Origin: Dactylorhiza incarnata
Taxonomy: Eukaryota; Streptophyta; Magnoliopsida; Asparagales; Orchidaceae
Assembly: GCA_033032865.1 (NCBI GenBank)
Contig: JAWHQI010000028.1
Location: forward strand, 3,987,001 to 4,051,000
Reading direction: 5' to 3'
DNA: 64,000 nt
The notes beneath the pieces are model-generated. The model saw only the letters and a list, made by a program, of their open reading frames with translations. It was not told the DNA's origin and did no database searches. Both the position numbers and the translations under genes were made by a program. Positions within the stretch are counted from its first letter, which is position 1; every line of letters starts with the position of its first letter. Positions 1 to 10,904 of the stretch are shown here, one piece after another.

Positions 1-185
1 TTAATTTTTATATATCTTATCATAATTTCATCACCCTTGCTATTTGTCCCTACTCTTTACATTTTTTTATTGATGAAGTGTGACATGATCTGAGATTTCT
101 TTCCCATGTAGAGACTTCCTTCTGATTGACTAAATACTGAACCTTCATAAATTTATAAATAAATATTGTGTAAATGTCTATGAAG

Positions 186-320
186 ATATATTTAAGTCAT
201 CCCTTGTGAAAGTATTTTGAAAAGTGCATTGTAACTGTTTTCCCATTTGTTATTAGGATTATTATGGTCATGTCTTGTAAATCCTACCTGAATCCCTTTA
301 GCGCCTCAGTCAACTTAATC
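186..320. repeat. Diverged direct repeat, copy 1
   Basis: About 130 bp here is clearly similar to 1757-1880 in the same orientation. Both carry GTTATTAGGAT followed by TTGGTCATG-like sequence and TAAATCCTA, with scattered substitutions. The two copies flank the gypsy LTR/gag fragment at 378-1395. They could be remnants of one older element split by that insertion, or a local duplication. No coding potential was seen. Confidence 0.55.
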
Positions 321-377
321 CGCATTCCATTTGTACTATAGCGCTACGTATCCAAGAATAAATTCTAGCACTTTCAC

Positions 378-599
378 TCAAGTTGGAGTGAGGATGTTAG
401 ATGAACCCAACTTGCTGTAAATGAATTTTATTCTCGCAGTAGAGGCGGCAGGAGGCCCGGAGAGCTGGCTGGGCAGTAAGTTCTGGAGCATGGTCAGAAT
501 CGAGGAGAACTGCTCGGTCTGTGCCTCGAGACGCACGTTGATGGTGGCAAGGGAGTGTTCGAGGGCTTCCACGCGGGATTCCATCTGGCCCTTTGACAT
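378..599 (-). pseudogene. Ty3/gypsy gag N-terminus (fragment)
   Basis: A 73-codon frame on the - strand starts MSKGQMESRVEALEHSLATI and goes on as a heptad-like coiled coil to about residue 45. This is the usual start of plant Ty3/gypsy Gag proteins; compare MESRVEHLEGDLDD in element D at 59531. The Gag core, zinc knuckle and pol are missing. After about residue 52 the reading frame no longer looks like Gag and stops at 378, so the element was cut off here. Its leader and LTR lie just upstream on the same strand (600-1395). Confidence 0.6.
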
Positions 600-1395
600 A
601 TGAGGACGACTGCGCCGAGCTGGAGGTTGGCAGGAGAGTGCCGGAGCCTAGGAAGGGGCTCTAGCAGCGGACGATCGCGGCGGAAGAGCAGGCGGCGGCG
701 GAAGAAACTAAATCAGCAGATCAGGGCAGAAGCGGCGGAATTTCGGCTGAGCGGGATTGCGGAAGACCAGGACAGGGCTGCAGAGGGCGGATCCGGCGTG
801 CCCAGGCATTGTCGGGGCGTCTGCGGGCGGCGCGGGGCTTGCGGACGAGGGGGCGCGGTGCGTCGGATCTGGGCTTGCGGACGAGGGGGGATCTGCAGAG
901 GGCGGAGCGGGCGAGCGGATCTGCGCGGTGCGTCGGAGCTCGCGGTGCGCGGTGCATCGGATCTGCGAGGGGGGATCTGCAGAGGGCAGATCTGCGCGGT
1001 GCGTCGGATCTGGCGAGCGGTCCTGGTCGAGACGTGCGAGCGCAAGGGCAGCGGGATTTGATTCTCCGGCGGCTGTAGCAGCGGGCGGAACGACAGGTCG
1101 GACCAAATAATACGGATAGGAAGAAGAATGCTTGAGTTAACGAAACCACAGATACAATACAGAGCAAGCTCCGACCAACTCTCGGAGGCTGGTTCCTCCA
1201 AAGAGCTTCTCTCCAATGAGAGCCCAAAAGACCAAGGATCCAAATATAGCCTAACTCCCCAAAACCACCTCCTTATATAGGGGGGGGGGGGGGGGGCTCA
1301 CATCAACCCTATACCCTTTAAGAGAAAATACTAATAATAATGAAAATAATGATACGCTGCGTGCGCGTAACAGATTGTCTATCATCAACCATAAT
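600..1395 (-). mobile_element. 5' LTR and leader of the truncated gypsy element
   Basis: Read on the - strand, a C-tract (a G run at 1280-1296 on +) is followed at once by a TATATAAGG promoter box (about 1270-1279). A GC-rich leader then leads into the gag start at 599. The leader at about 780-1040 is built of imperfect copies of a GCGGATCTGCGCGGTGCGTCGGATCT-like word (core GTGCGTCGGATCT). The long arginine- and proline-rich open frames here on both strands are by-products of that GC-rich repeat and are not taken as genes. The outer LTR end may be near 1390 (TGATGATAG on the - strand); the inner boundary is not resolved. Confidence 0.5.
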
Positions 1396-1756
1396 ATTGG
1401 AGTGTGTTTGAGATATCTCAATATTCATGTCACAACATTCCTGTGAGGAATATGAAGCGTGGAAATCAACCGACTCTCTATTCTCACCTGGGAAGTAACA
1501 CTTTGACGATTGATTATGAGCTAAGTTAGCTTACCCTCTAGCCTTTGATATCTACCTACATCGTGGATCTCCTCCCCCTTATCCTTCATCTAATTTTATA
1601 TTAGTAGCCATAGAGTTGCTCATATTCTTGTAGCATGATATCCCTGCTTCTATCAATAAATCTAGAACATACCCTCTTTGCATAAGATATATGACTTTTG
1701 GTGTTCTAGCAACCTAAATTCCCATAAGTTACCTCAATTTGGGGATGCTTTATATT

Positions 1757-1880
1757 TAAGTTCTTCCTTTTGAAATTATTTTGGAAAGTGATTTTGAACT
1801 ATTGCCCCGTATGTTATTAGGATCATTTTGGTCATGTTTGGTAAATCCTAACCAAATCCCATTAGCATCTCAGTTTTCCT
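1757..1880. repeat. Diverged direct repeat, copy 2
   Basis: This is the partner of 186-320, lying about 1.57 kb downstream in the same orientation and sharing the GTTATTAGGATCATTTTGG-like core. Confidence 0.55.
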
Positions 1881-2674
1881 ATCACAGATGATGGGTAGAC
1901 AAGTATTTGAAAGGTTGTTCTCTAGCCATGCTCTAACCAAAAACCACTCACATCCTAATCCACATAATTGGGAAAGGTAGCTGCAAGTCGAGGATTAATG
2001 AGATGTCGCCTCTTCCATTGGGATCACACCAAGAACGAGGATACTCAAACCTGTATAATTAGACGTCAACTTGGACACGGTCCCGACGTTTCCTAATTCA
2101 TGGAATGTAGTGGGTGAAGGCACTGTGGAGGTAGAGGTGGAACCGAATGTTGACATCTGAACACATCACGGGCAATCTACACAGTCAAAGACGCATGAAA
2201 CCAATAAGGCTATGAACACAACGATAGGAAGACAAGCACTAAGCGGTCACATATCATGAGAAATGCACAAAGAGTGTCTACTTATTAGGTGAGGACTCTG
2301 GTACATGAGTTTGGATGAATTAATCCATGTACAAAGGATTCATAGGGAGAGTTAGTGCCTTAGTGGTGGAAAAAGCCTTTAGGAGAAGGGTTGTGGTGGG
2401 AAAACTGTTTGTTGTGGGCTTAAGGTGGAGTCCGTGAGTGTGCTGTTGGTTGGTGGAAGAGGTGGGGGCAAAACTTCTAATGCGAACTTGGAGAGTTATA
2501 GTTGATTGATGACGAGAGAGAAAAAGTGCAAGACGGTCACTCGAGCAGTCAAAAATAATAGATTGTCAAGTAACTGTAGTGAGGAAGCTGGGCAGTGCAA
2601 TTGATTGAAGACAGTAACATGGTAGTTGGGTCGAGCGATTGAGGGATTGGCGGCAGTTGGTGTGTAGTTGGTAT

Positions 2675-2830
2675 GCTTTGATGCCATGTTGGAGAGAAAA
2701 TGAAATGCTTGAATTGAGCAAGGAAAATACCTCTATATATTCACATGGAGTGGTTAATACAATGGTACACAATCAATGTGGGATAAAGCCTAAAATTACA
2801 AGATGTACATAAATATGACTAACTCTAACA
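2675..2830 (-). mobile_element. Ty1/copia-type LTR with primer-binding site
   Basis: On the - strand a 144-bp unit starts TGTTAGAGTT (2830) and ends CTCTCCAACA (2687), so it has TG...CA ends. It is followed directly by TGGCATCAAAGC (2686-2675), a two-mismatch version of the initiator-methionine primer-binding site TGGTATCAGAGC. It therefore reads as a short 5' LTR plus PBS of a copia-like element. Downstream on the - strand (2674-2496) is only leader-like sequence with no recognisable Gag, so the body is lost. Confidence 0.6.
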
Positions 2831-3503
2831 ATATCAGAGTAGGTTAATCCAAACTACCCATTTGCATGTCACCCAATTCAAAAAGTCCACATGTTAGGGG
2901 CCGAAGAGTACATCCATTCACAACAATTTTTTTGTGGGCTCTCTATATATATTGGATTGTAAATAAGATTTTATGGATCCTCATAAAAATTCTTATATTT
3001 TGATCGTAAATTTTTTATCATCAATATCAAAAAAATGCTGCAACTGATTTTTTTCGTTGGGCCCATAGAATTTTTGTCCACCGCACGCATGGAAAAGTTT
3101 CCTTTACACGCGAGGGGACGTGTTAAGAATGTAGTTCCACATTGGAAGCCCATGTGGTATTGTGCACTTAATGTAGATCCTGAGTCCCTTCACTTGGAAT
3201 CAAGTTATTTGATGTTTAGGTTCTAACATACTATTTTTGTATGACATTGCCATCCTCGAGCTTTATCTTGTTTTATAATTTCCTTAGACGAGGGTTGACT
3301 TGGGAAAAATTGAATTTTATATTCTCATGTGCTTATCCTCAAAAAATGTTCATTGTAAATGTGATCATTCAACAGCTTCTTATGGATTTTGGAGAGGTTG
3401 CACTATTTATCATGATAGTTGTCCATTGCAAAATCTTTGTACCATCATTTTCAATGTCCATTTGCTTAGAAGAATATTTCTTGTGTTGCATGACTCTATT
3501 CAG

Positions 3504-3580
3504 GTCATATTATCGATTTTCGGGCGAGAATTTAATGTTGCTCTAATTTCTAGACGATCTCGCCATTTTGCAGGGACACG
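3504..3580 (+). CDS. SAC-domain phosphoinositide phosphatase, exon i
   Basis: This 77-nt exon encodes VILSIFGREFNVALISRRSR followed by HFAGTR. It starts in phase 0 after ...TCTATTCAG and ends in phase 2 (CG before GTACTT). The block (A/S)RRSRHFAGTR is a hallmark of the SAC catalytic domain of FIG4-like enzymes, which plants carry as SAC1-5. These remove a phosphate from membrane phosphoinositides, notably PI(3,5)P2, on endomembranes. The split Arg codon (CG|A) is completed exactly by the exon at 45869, 42 kb away. There is no stop or frameshift. The neighbouring sequence in the same frame shows no SAC similarity, which supports the boundaries. The exon carrying the catalytic CX5R motif is not in this window. 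Confidence 0.85.
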
Positions 3581-4195
3581 GTACTTTATTCATTCTCATT
3601 AATGTAAATGATTGTTCAACTTTGTTAATGACTTCTACAATTTGCACTAAAATTACTTGAAAAATTTGTTTACATTAAATTTTCTTTGAAATGCTCTTAG
3701 ATTGTCGATGTCACCGATAATAATGTTGAATTGATTGTAGTTTTCTCAGTTCTCGTATATCTTACTTTTGGTATGCGATTTTAGAGTTAATGGGCTTCGG
3801 GGTATGAATTTCTTCCGTAGACCTAGTTTTGTTACTTGTATGAGCTTTTATTACCTGTTATGAGAACATTATCCGTGAACATATCTTGCGTTAAGGGCAC
3901 AGCACAATTTGTTTTTCTATTAATCTTCCCTCCTAATGATTATCATCATCATGAGATTTTTTTTAAAAATAAATTACCTGCAAAAAACCATTCTTGTAGT
4001 ATTTTCTTTGTCAAATTAATTTCACTTCTTAGATCTTGCTTCAAGCATTGAAAATTAATCAATTGACCCCACTTTTTGATTTAACCTTTGTGTCAAAATT
4101 TTCCCATTTTCCACTAAAGCGCATCTTTCTGTAGATGAGCTTGCTTGGAAATTTGCTTGTTGAATTTCGAGAGGGTTCCTAGTTGTCTGTATACA

Positions 4196-4365
4196 CAGAC
4201 ACACACACACATATATATATGTATGTAAATATATATATATATGTGTAAATATATATATTTACATACATATATATATATGTGTATGTAAATATATATATTT
4301 ACATATGTATGTAAATATATATATTTACACACACACACACATTGTGTGTGTAAATATATATTTAC

Positions 4366-4424
<59 letters not shown>

Positions 4425-4427
4425 GAG
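4196..4427. repeat. Compound microsatellite (AC)n/(TA)n/(GA)n
   Basis: Runs of ACAC, TATATA and GTAAATATATATATTTAC-like palindromic units alternate, ending in an uninterrupted GA tract at about 4386-4421. The tyrosine/isoleucine-rich frame across it is a repeat artefact. The many TATATA and AAATATATATTT palindromes could extrude as cruciforms. Confidence 0.9.
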
Positions 4428-4439
4428 AAATATTTACAT

Positions 4440-5285
4440 ACATATATTGTACGACCCATACCGGTCAAGACCAGTAAAGGATAGTCAAGCAAGGAATAAA
4501 TACCAAAGGGCCCCTACGTGGGTCCCGCAGTCACCTCGCCTACACCTCGCGGGGACTACCCGTCACTTGTCGGTCGGCAAGATCAGCTCGCTACAGCTCA
4601 CCGACGACTAGAAGGACCTCGCGCATTGGTGGGGCGGTATACCCCCTGCTGCTACCTATAGAGACAGTGCTAGCAACTCATCAGAGTCCTCGCCTAGAAT
4701 TCGCGAGCTCGCCAATTCTCATCGTGAACCTGCTTCTCCCCCTCAACCTAGTACAACATTTGGTTTGGGAGGGGGAATTCTTATACATTCCTGTGTGTGC
4801 GGCGGGACCTCCAAGCTGTAGCTACCGTGTAATCATACTTAACAAAGTAATAAGGATCGTTTTCCTTTTGTTTGATCTTTCTTTTCTGTGGTCGATATTT
4901 CGGTGGGCTAGTAACCTCGACCTATACTATAGTTCGAACTTTGAAGCCGAGTTCTCGGCCTTAACACCTTAGTGCGATGAGCGTGTTTGGGAAGAGAAAG
5001 AACAAACTCTGAAGTAAATGATCATGGTGTGGGAAAACTAACAATAAGCAGATCGCGAGATCCCGTGACGATGTAGGACTCACGTCGTGATTGCTGCTAT
5101 GATTCTATGCCGCTACTACCTCTCCGATCTGAACTGGAAAGTCCTCCTCCGACCTGCTCTGTTGATGCCCGCATCCATCGATCATGCTGACTGCTGTTGA
5201 TGTCGATGCCGCTGCCCGTTGCTGTTGATGCTCATGTTGTTGATGTTGATACCGATGCCACTGCCCATTACTGTTGATGCCGCTG
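4440..5285. other. Retroelement-like debris, unassigned
   Basis: No protein family is recognisable. At 4780-4830 the words GGCGGGACCTCCAAGCTG and CTACCGTGTAATC resemble sequence in the LTR-like block near 22680 (TGTCGGGACCTCCTTGCTGC), which hints at an old LTR. From 5160 to 5310 the word TGTTGATG recurs in imperfect copies (GTTGATGCCGCTGCCCGTTG and variants), a degenerate minisatellite. No gene is called. Confidence 0.4.
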
Positions 5286-5905
5286 CTACCTCCTCCGACC
5301 TGCTACGTTGATGTAACTCGTCCCGGATAAGAAACCACAAAAGACTGACAACTGAAAGATCTGGGCGGTGTCGCTGTAATTCGTCAGTGCTAATCCAAGA
5401 GCTGTGTGTAATGTCTCATCCTTGCCATGAAACCAAGTAGTGCTGATACATCCCGTGGCAAGTGTGAAATTCTCGTACATCGAAAACCTGATCTATCTCC
5501 TCAACGTTAGGCGTCAGCACTGGTGCTAAGTCAGGTGGCATCTTTGGGGCTGCAGCAGGTGGACTAGGGCTGGAACTAGGCTTCTCTCCATAAAATGATG
5601 TCAGATCAGCCACGTTAAATATCGGTGAAGTACCGAATCCAGGGTTTTCGAATTCTGGTTGCCTATGGTCAGGACGATTCTCGATTTGGTGTGGATTATT
5701 CGCTAAATGTTGGTTGGCCTCTAACGTGTTAACACTTATGCGTAATCAATTTATCACTTGTCCCACATCTCGCCTGATCGCGCTAACATTCATACTCAAC
5801 GTTTCAATTGTTTTAGTCAAAATTTTAATGTGCGCTCAGATCGGCAACACTATCTTCTCTCACGCAAAATCACTCTCGACGTTCGAACTTCGAAAAGATC
5901 GCTAA
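5286..5905 (-). pseudogene. Gypsy remnant (F): gag N-terminus fused to integrase C-terminus/chromodomain
   Basis: Read on the - strand, 5905-5690 encodes a Gag N-terminal coiled coil with stops (IETLSMNVSAIRRDVGQVIN, then RISVNTLEANQHL), matching the Gag starts of elements C and D. It runs straight into TSPIFNVADLTSFYGEKP (about 5640-5590), the end of the integrase region (element D has TSPIFNVSDL). A chromodomain-like segment follows (VEEIDQVFDVREF, YQHYLVSWQG), with its end in a shifted frame to 5286. The Gag core, zinc knuckle, protease, RT, RNase H and integrase core are all missing. The junction falls near the residues GFG|TSPIF. It is most likely an internal deletion derivative of the C/D lineage. 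Confidence 0.65.
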
Positions 5906-6601
5906 TTGCTATTTGAGAATGCACTCTCAAGTGTTTTACGAGTTGAACCGTCGCGAAATCATTACATCCACAAGCAAATCACAAATAATTAATTTATGAA
6001 TAACGATAATTAAAAAAGCGAGAACGTTCGAGACAAGCTTATAGTTATTTAATTGGATCACATCTAAGATAATTAAACGGAGCAAAGATACAATAAGGAT
6101 ACGACAAAGATACGACAGAGAGAAGGTAGCTCGATCCAGAGTTCATCGTGCAGAGGAGGAACGGTAGTCCATCGACAGGTTGATGGATGGAACGACTGTA
6201 GTCGATAACAACTTGCAGACGATAATGATATTGGATGGGGCGCCAGAGTGGGGAGACGAGGTCGAAGACAACTGATCGTCATGCAGTGGATGACGGCATA
6301 ACTGGAACAACGAAGGAGGACTGAGTCATCGGTGGCTCCCGTCGGCAGGTGTCTGGATTTAGGGCGGCGACGGGCGAGTTACTGGCTGCTCCTCCCGAGC
6401 CGTCTGCAAACTGGAACAGAGGAAGAAAAGGGCGGGCGCACCTGGAGCTGATGGCGGTGACCGACAGTCCAGCCGGTTCTTCCCCTCTTCTTCACGACAG
6501 GCTTCTTTAATAGAGGGCAAATTTTTTTGCTTTGTTGAATAAATAATATTTTGCCAAATAATTCTTTCCAAATAATAATTTCCTAAATTTTTTTCTTATT
6601 G
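5906..6601. other. Probable leader/LTR sequence of F, no gene
   Basis: This stretch lies upstream (- strand) of the F gag start and so is expected to be its leader and 5' LTR. I could not find TG...CA ends or a primer-binding site, and the short frames at 6073-6282 and 6359-6571 match nothing I know. Confidence 0.35.
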
Positions 6602-6614
6602 ATATCTCTGAATG

Positions 6615-6662
6615 GCCCATACCCCCAATGATTGGGGACTATATGGGTTCTGTTGTTGTTGT
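6615..6662 (+). mobile_element. 48-bp LINE/SINE 3' tip with (TTG)n tail
   Basis: The insert reads GCCCATACCCCCAATGATTG, then GGGACTATATGGGTTC, then a TGTTGTTGTTGT tail. It is flanked by a perfect 13-bp duplication ATATCTCTGAATG (6602-6614 and 6663-6675). The same 3' sequence ends the longer insert at 39033-39359. The tail plus duplication is the signature of target-primed reverse transcription that stopped almost at once. Confidence 0.85.
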
Positions 6663-6904
6663 ATATCTCTGAATGATTTAGATATTCTTTTTGAATTTGT
6701 CTCCAATTAAACTTATGCGTTCTTAAATAATTTAAGCTTGTCTTTTCTGTCATAACTACTTAAAAATACCGAACTTTTTATTCATGGTCTCATCGGGCGG
6801 TCAAACCGATGAGCCAAAAATTCCAAATACAAACTGATGCCGAAAAAAAATACATGACATAAAATAAATAAATAATAAAAGATATATGATGCATGATGGT
6901 GTCA

Positions 6905-7690
6905 TGCGTCTTCAGATGCGATGAATGATGCATCACAAGAGAACAAGGATTGGTACAATGCTGATCACCAGATCTTCGCCCTCCTGCTGAGCTCCATGGA
7001 TCCCTCTATTCAACAAATGTGCAAGAACTATGATAGTACTAAGGAACTTTGAGATACCTTACATATGATATTCTCCCAGGCGAACAACCTCACTTGTTTA
7101 GGTGAACTCTTCCCCAAGATGGCTGAACTGAGATAAGGGGCACGCTCAATCACCGAATACTTCGTAGAATGGAAGGTCCTTGCTGATGAGATCTTGGATC
7201 TTTGGGAGATATCTTTTACCAGGGAGGAATACCAGACCCAACGTAAACACCATATACTACTTTGGCTACTCAATGACCTTGATCTGAATTTCTCTACAAC
7301 AAAGATTGAAATGCTAGCGAGTCCCTCTACTCAAAAGACTGCTAGTGTGTACCATCGTCTGACCAAAGCCGAAACAACCAATACCATTACCTCATCTGCA
7401 CTACATGTTTCATTTGGGGATCCGTTGGCTCTTGCTTCTTGTAGTGGATTGTGGAGTAACTGTGGAGGCCGCTTTGGACGTGGCAGTAGAACCGACACGA
7501 GACATTGCACCCATTACGGGCTTCTGGGCCACACAAAGGACACTTGTTAGGCTGTCCATGGGAAGCCTGACTGGGCCTCCAAACCTCCCCCATCATCTCG
7601 CTCTGCTCACTTTGCTGATTCGACTTCTAGATCTCGGCTTCCAAGTACAGTTGAGATATCTGAAGAGGAGTATCGACGTCTACAAACACT
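6905..7690 (+). pseudogene. Copia 1 Gag with zinc knuckle
   Basis: The translation reads DWYNADHQIFALLLSSMDPS, then STKELW-like sequence interrupted by a stop, then a UBN2-type Gag body, ending in a knuckle near 7504-7548. The knuckle reads CTHYGLLGHTKDTC: the expected second Cys is Tyr (TAC for TGC), so zinc binding should be lost. The first residues of Gag are missing. Gag would form the particle that packages the RNA. Confidence 0.7.
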
Positions 7691-7699
7691 CCAGATTGA

Positions 7700-8240
7700 T
7701 CCTTCGACCATTCAGCCAGTGCGTACTTCACAGCGACCAGTTCGTTGGCTGCCAGACTCAGGGGCTTCAAATCACCCGAATAGTACCTCAGGTATCTTAC
7801 ACTCATGCAAATCTCATAGTGGGTCTTCGATTACAGTTGTGGATGGATCGACTATACCCATTGTTGGGTTTGGTAGGTGTGATGTGACTCCTGACATGAC
7901 TCTGTCATCGGTTGCTCACGTTCCCCAATCTGCTTACAAATTATTGTCTATTAGTAAGCTTACTCGTGATTTAAATTGCATTGCTACCTTCACATCTTCT
8001 GGTTGTGTATTTCAGGAACAGTCAACGAGCCGTATTATTGGTAGAGGGAAGCTGAGTGGTGACGTATATGTCCTGGATGAAGTGTCACCCATCGCTTGTT
8101 TTACTGCTTCCACCAAGTTTTTGGACCTTCATTATTGCCATGGTCACCCATCTGTTCATGTTATGCGTCGTTTGTATCATGAGTTTGGGCATGTTTCCCT
8201 TCTCAATTATGAGTCTTGCCATTTTGCTAAACTCTAAAGA
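7700..8240 (+). pseudogene. Copia 1 protease and GAG-pre-integrase
   Basis: The catalytic motif LPDSGASNH (about 7748-7774) is intact. It is followed by VVDGSTIPIVGFG, LSSVAHVPQSAYKLLSISKL and a GAG-pre-integrase segment with LHYCHGHPS (about 8130-8156), which contains the first zinc-binding His of integrase. The aspartic protease would cleave the polyprotein. The frame from 7719 runs 172 codons and ends at 8237. Confidence 0.8.
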
Positions 8241-9050
8241 GTTGGCTATGTCCATCGTTCTGATGTACGTGCTACAACACCGTTTGATTTATTTCACTCT
8301 GATGTTTGGGGACCCGTCTTGCCCCTACGTTGTTAGGACATAAATTATGTTATTTTTATTGATGATTTCTCTCGTATGAGTTGAGTGTATTTAATGAAAA
8401 ATTATTCTGAGCTTCATTCAATTTCTCAAACCTTGTGGAATGAAATATTTACTCAATTTTTCGTTCGTCTTAAATGTCTACGCATTGATAATTTTAGAGA
8501 ATACTTATCACACTCCATGTCTACCTTCCTTGCCGACAAAGACATTCTGCACTAAACCACTTGTTTTAATACCCCCCAACAAAATGGTGTTGTCGAAAAA
8601 AAACCCGACACCTCCTTGAGGTCACTTGAGCTATTCTTCATCATAAGCACGTCCCCAAACACTTCTGGTGTGATGTGGTCCTTACAAACGCACACCTTAT
8701 CATTTGTCTTCCCACTCATATTCTTTAAGGGGAGACCCCACCATATCCTTCATCCAAACCATACCCTTCATCCCAGTCTCTCCCCACCTTTACATGTCTT
8801 TGGGTGCGTTTGCTATGTGTTCAGGATGCTCGTCCCTCAGTCTCCAAACTTGACCCTTCTTCTTGAAATGTATTTTCCTCGGGTATTCCCATGCTACGAA
8901 GGGATATCATTGTTATTCCCCTAACTTACACAAATACATTATCTCGGCTGATGTTGTTTTCCTTAAATCCGACTCTTATCTTTCTCTTACTCGTGAATCC
9001 ACACTCCCGACTATTCCCTTGATTCTATATTTGTTCCCCGTCTTGAGTCT
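8241..9050 (+). pseudogene. Copia 1 integrase core
   Basis: Across several frames one can read HSDVWGP (near 8300), FIDDFSR (near 8355), DNFREY (near 8490) and TPQQNGVVEKK (near 8572), so the three catalytic acids can be followed although stops and frameshifts break the chain. The part near 8860-8935 (FLGYSHATKGYHCY) is the usual integrase C-terminal region of copia elements. Confidence 0.7.
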
Positions 9051-9053
9051 GCT

Positions 9054-10250
9054 GTGCTTTCTCCTGATGATATCCTCTGTCCTCTTTGGGGACAGGTCTA
9101 CTCTCGTCGCCCTTCTGAAAGCACATTCACGCCTCTACCTCAGCCTACCTCTTCCTACGGTAGTCCGACGACTGTTCCTCGAGAAGACCCTGCTGGTGCG
9201 GTGAGAGTGGAAAACTCTGTTGGTGAGCATGTGGATCCCCTGTCGGTCAGCCAAGAGCCACCAAATGCTGTCCGTAAGGGAAATCGTGCCTGTCGGAACA
9301 AACCACTATTTGTTACTTCTTATCAGGGCTTATTAGCTTCTCATACTGCGCCACACTCCACTCTGGATCAATACCACCTTCCATCTATTGTCGCTGATGC
9401 AAAAGCTCATCCTGGCTGGGCCACTGCAATGCATGATGAGTTAACGACCCTCCAACTCAATCACACTTGGGACTTGGTTCCTTTGCCCTCTAGGAAGCTG
9501 GCTATTGGGTGCAAATGGATTTAGCCCATTAAGGTTAATGCCGATGGTTCCCTTGATCTCTTGAAAGCCCGCTTGGCTGCCAAAGGCTATGCTCAGACTT
9601 ATGGTGTGGACTATGATGAAACATTTGCCCAGTTGTCAAAATGTCCTCCCTTCACATTCTTCTCTCTCTTGTAGCCTCTCATCAGTGGCCCCTCCACCAA
9701 TTGGTCATAAAAATGCCTTTCTTCATGGGTCCTTAGAAGAAGTGTATATGGAGCAACCACCTGGGTTTGTTGCTGAGGGGGAGAGAACCAAGGTGTACCA
9801 CCTCAGGAAGTCGTTATATGGATTGAAGCAATCTCCCTGAGCATGATTTGCTCTCTTTCGAACCGTAGTAACTCAGTTTGGCCTACCAAGAGTACGAAAG
9901 ACTCATCTCTCTTCTGTCGGAACTCTCTGACAGGTACAATCCTATTAGTTGTATATGTCGATGATATTGTTATCACCGGAAGCAATTCAGAAGGGATATT
10001 CACTCTCAAGGCATTTTTATACTCCAACTTTCAAACCAAGGATCTGGGATCATTGTGTTACTTCCTTGGCATTGAAGTTGCAGATCATGTCAACATCATC
10101 TTTATTTGTCAACGTAAATATGCTCTCGATCTGCTATCAGATCTTGAGATGTCTAAGTGTGGCCCTATGGATTCTCCACTTGAAACAGGAGAAAAAAGGG
10201 TCTTAATGTCGAAAGCAAGTTATTCGATTCACCGAAAAAATATTGAAGCA
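9054..10250 (+). pseudogene. Copia 1 reverse transcriptase
   Basis: Segments read AHPGWATAMHDELTTLQLNH, then a CKWI segment ending in a stop at 9522, then [35 protein letters not shown] and, after a frameshift, LVVYVDDIVITGSNSEG (about 9945-9995), which includes the catalytic YVDD. The order and spacing match copia RT. A deletion/frameshift near 9655-9700 and a stop near 9838 break it. Confidence 0.8.
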
Positions 10251-10860
10251 TAGTGGGAAAACTGAACTATCTTACCATGACCCGTCCAGACATTGCATGT
10301 GCAGTAAGCAAGGTCAGCCAGTTTATGACTGCTCCAACTAACTCTCAATGGGAATCTGTTCTTCGAATTGTCAGATACATAAAGAAAGATCCTGGACTCA
10401 GGATATCGTACAAGAATCGCAGTCATTCCAAGATATAAGCTTATTGTGACTCTGATTGGGCAGACTGCTTAGCCACTCGGAAGTCTACTACATGGTTCAC
10501 TATCTTTATGAATAGAAATCTTGTCTCTTGGAAGAGCAATAAACAAACAACGGTTGCCAAATCTAGTGCAAAAGCGGAATATCGAGCTGTCTCACACTGT
10601 TGCTGAGATCATGCAGGTTAGACAGACCTTTTGTGAGATAGGGTATTCGGTTCAAGATCCCACTCCACTATGGTGCGATAATTAGTCTGCGATACAGATT
10701 GCTACTGATCCCGTGTTCCACGAACGCACGAAACACACCGAGGTCAATTGTAATTTTGTTTGAGAAAAGTATGAAAGACTTATTTCTCTAAGTCATGTGA
10801 AAGACCGGAGACCAAGTTGCAAATATTCATACTAAGGGAGTTACGAGAGTTTGAATGAAA
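10251..10860 (+). pseudogene. Copia 1 RNase H
   Basis: KLNYLTMTRPDIACAVSKVS is followed by AYCDSDWADC (about 10437-10466), SWKSNKQTTVAKSS and AEYRAVSH (about 10577-10600), all standard copia RNase H blocks. Stops follow each block. The tail HTKGVTRV and KLGLVDTHDP near 10830-10900 is the normal copia polyprotein end, just before the polypurine tract. Confidence 0.8.
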
Positions 10861-10904
10861 TTTCTATGTAACAAGTTAGGCCTGGTTGATACCCATGACC
10901 CAAC

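Larger units (their letters stand above)
1..3503 (+). other. 3' part of an upstream SAC-gene intron
   Basis: This stretch precedes the first recognisable SAC exon and ends in a plausible acceptor (TCTATTCAG at 3495-3503). I searched all frames for the SAC residues that should precede the 3504 exon and found none, so the earlier exons should lie before the window. It holds retroelement fragments (378-1395 and 2675-2830) and a diverged direct repeat. The rest, including 1400-1750, 1890-2490 and 2840-3500, is AT-rich sequence in which I see no gene. That it is intron is inferred from the gene structure. Confidence 0.7.

Noticed and set aside
600..1243. Long arginine/proline-rich open frames on both strands
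   Set aside because: They follow a GC-rich tandem repeat in a retroelement leader; several frames on both strands are open at once, there is no start context, and no domain is visible.
3035..3503. Open frames upstream of the first SAC exon, including YGFW and NFLRRG words that recall the preceding SAC exon
   Set aside because: The resemblance is three or four residues only, with wrong spacing and no matching splice sites; kept as intron.
4114..4443. A 109-codon Tyr/Ile/Ser-rich frame
   Set aside because: It is the translation of a compound microsatellite.
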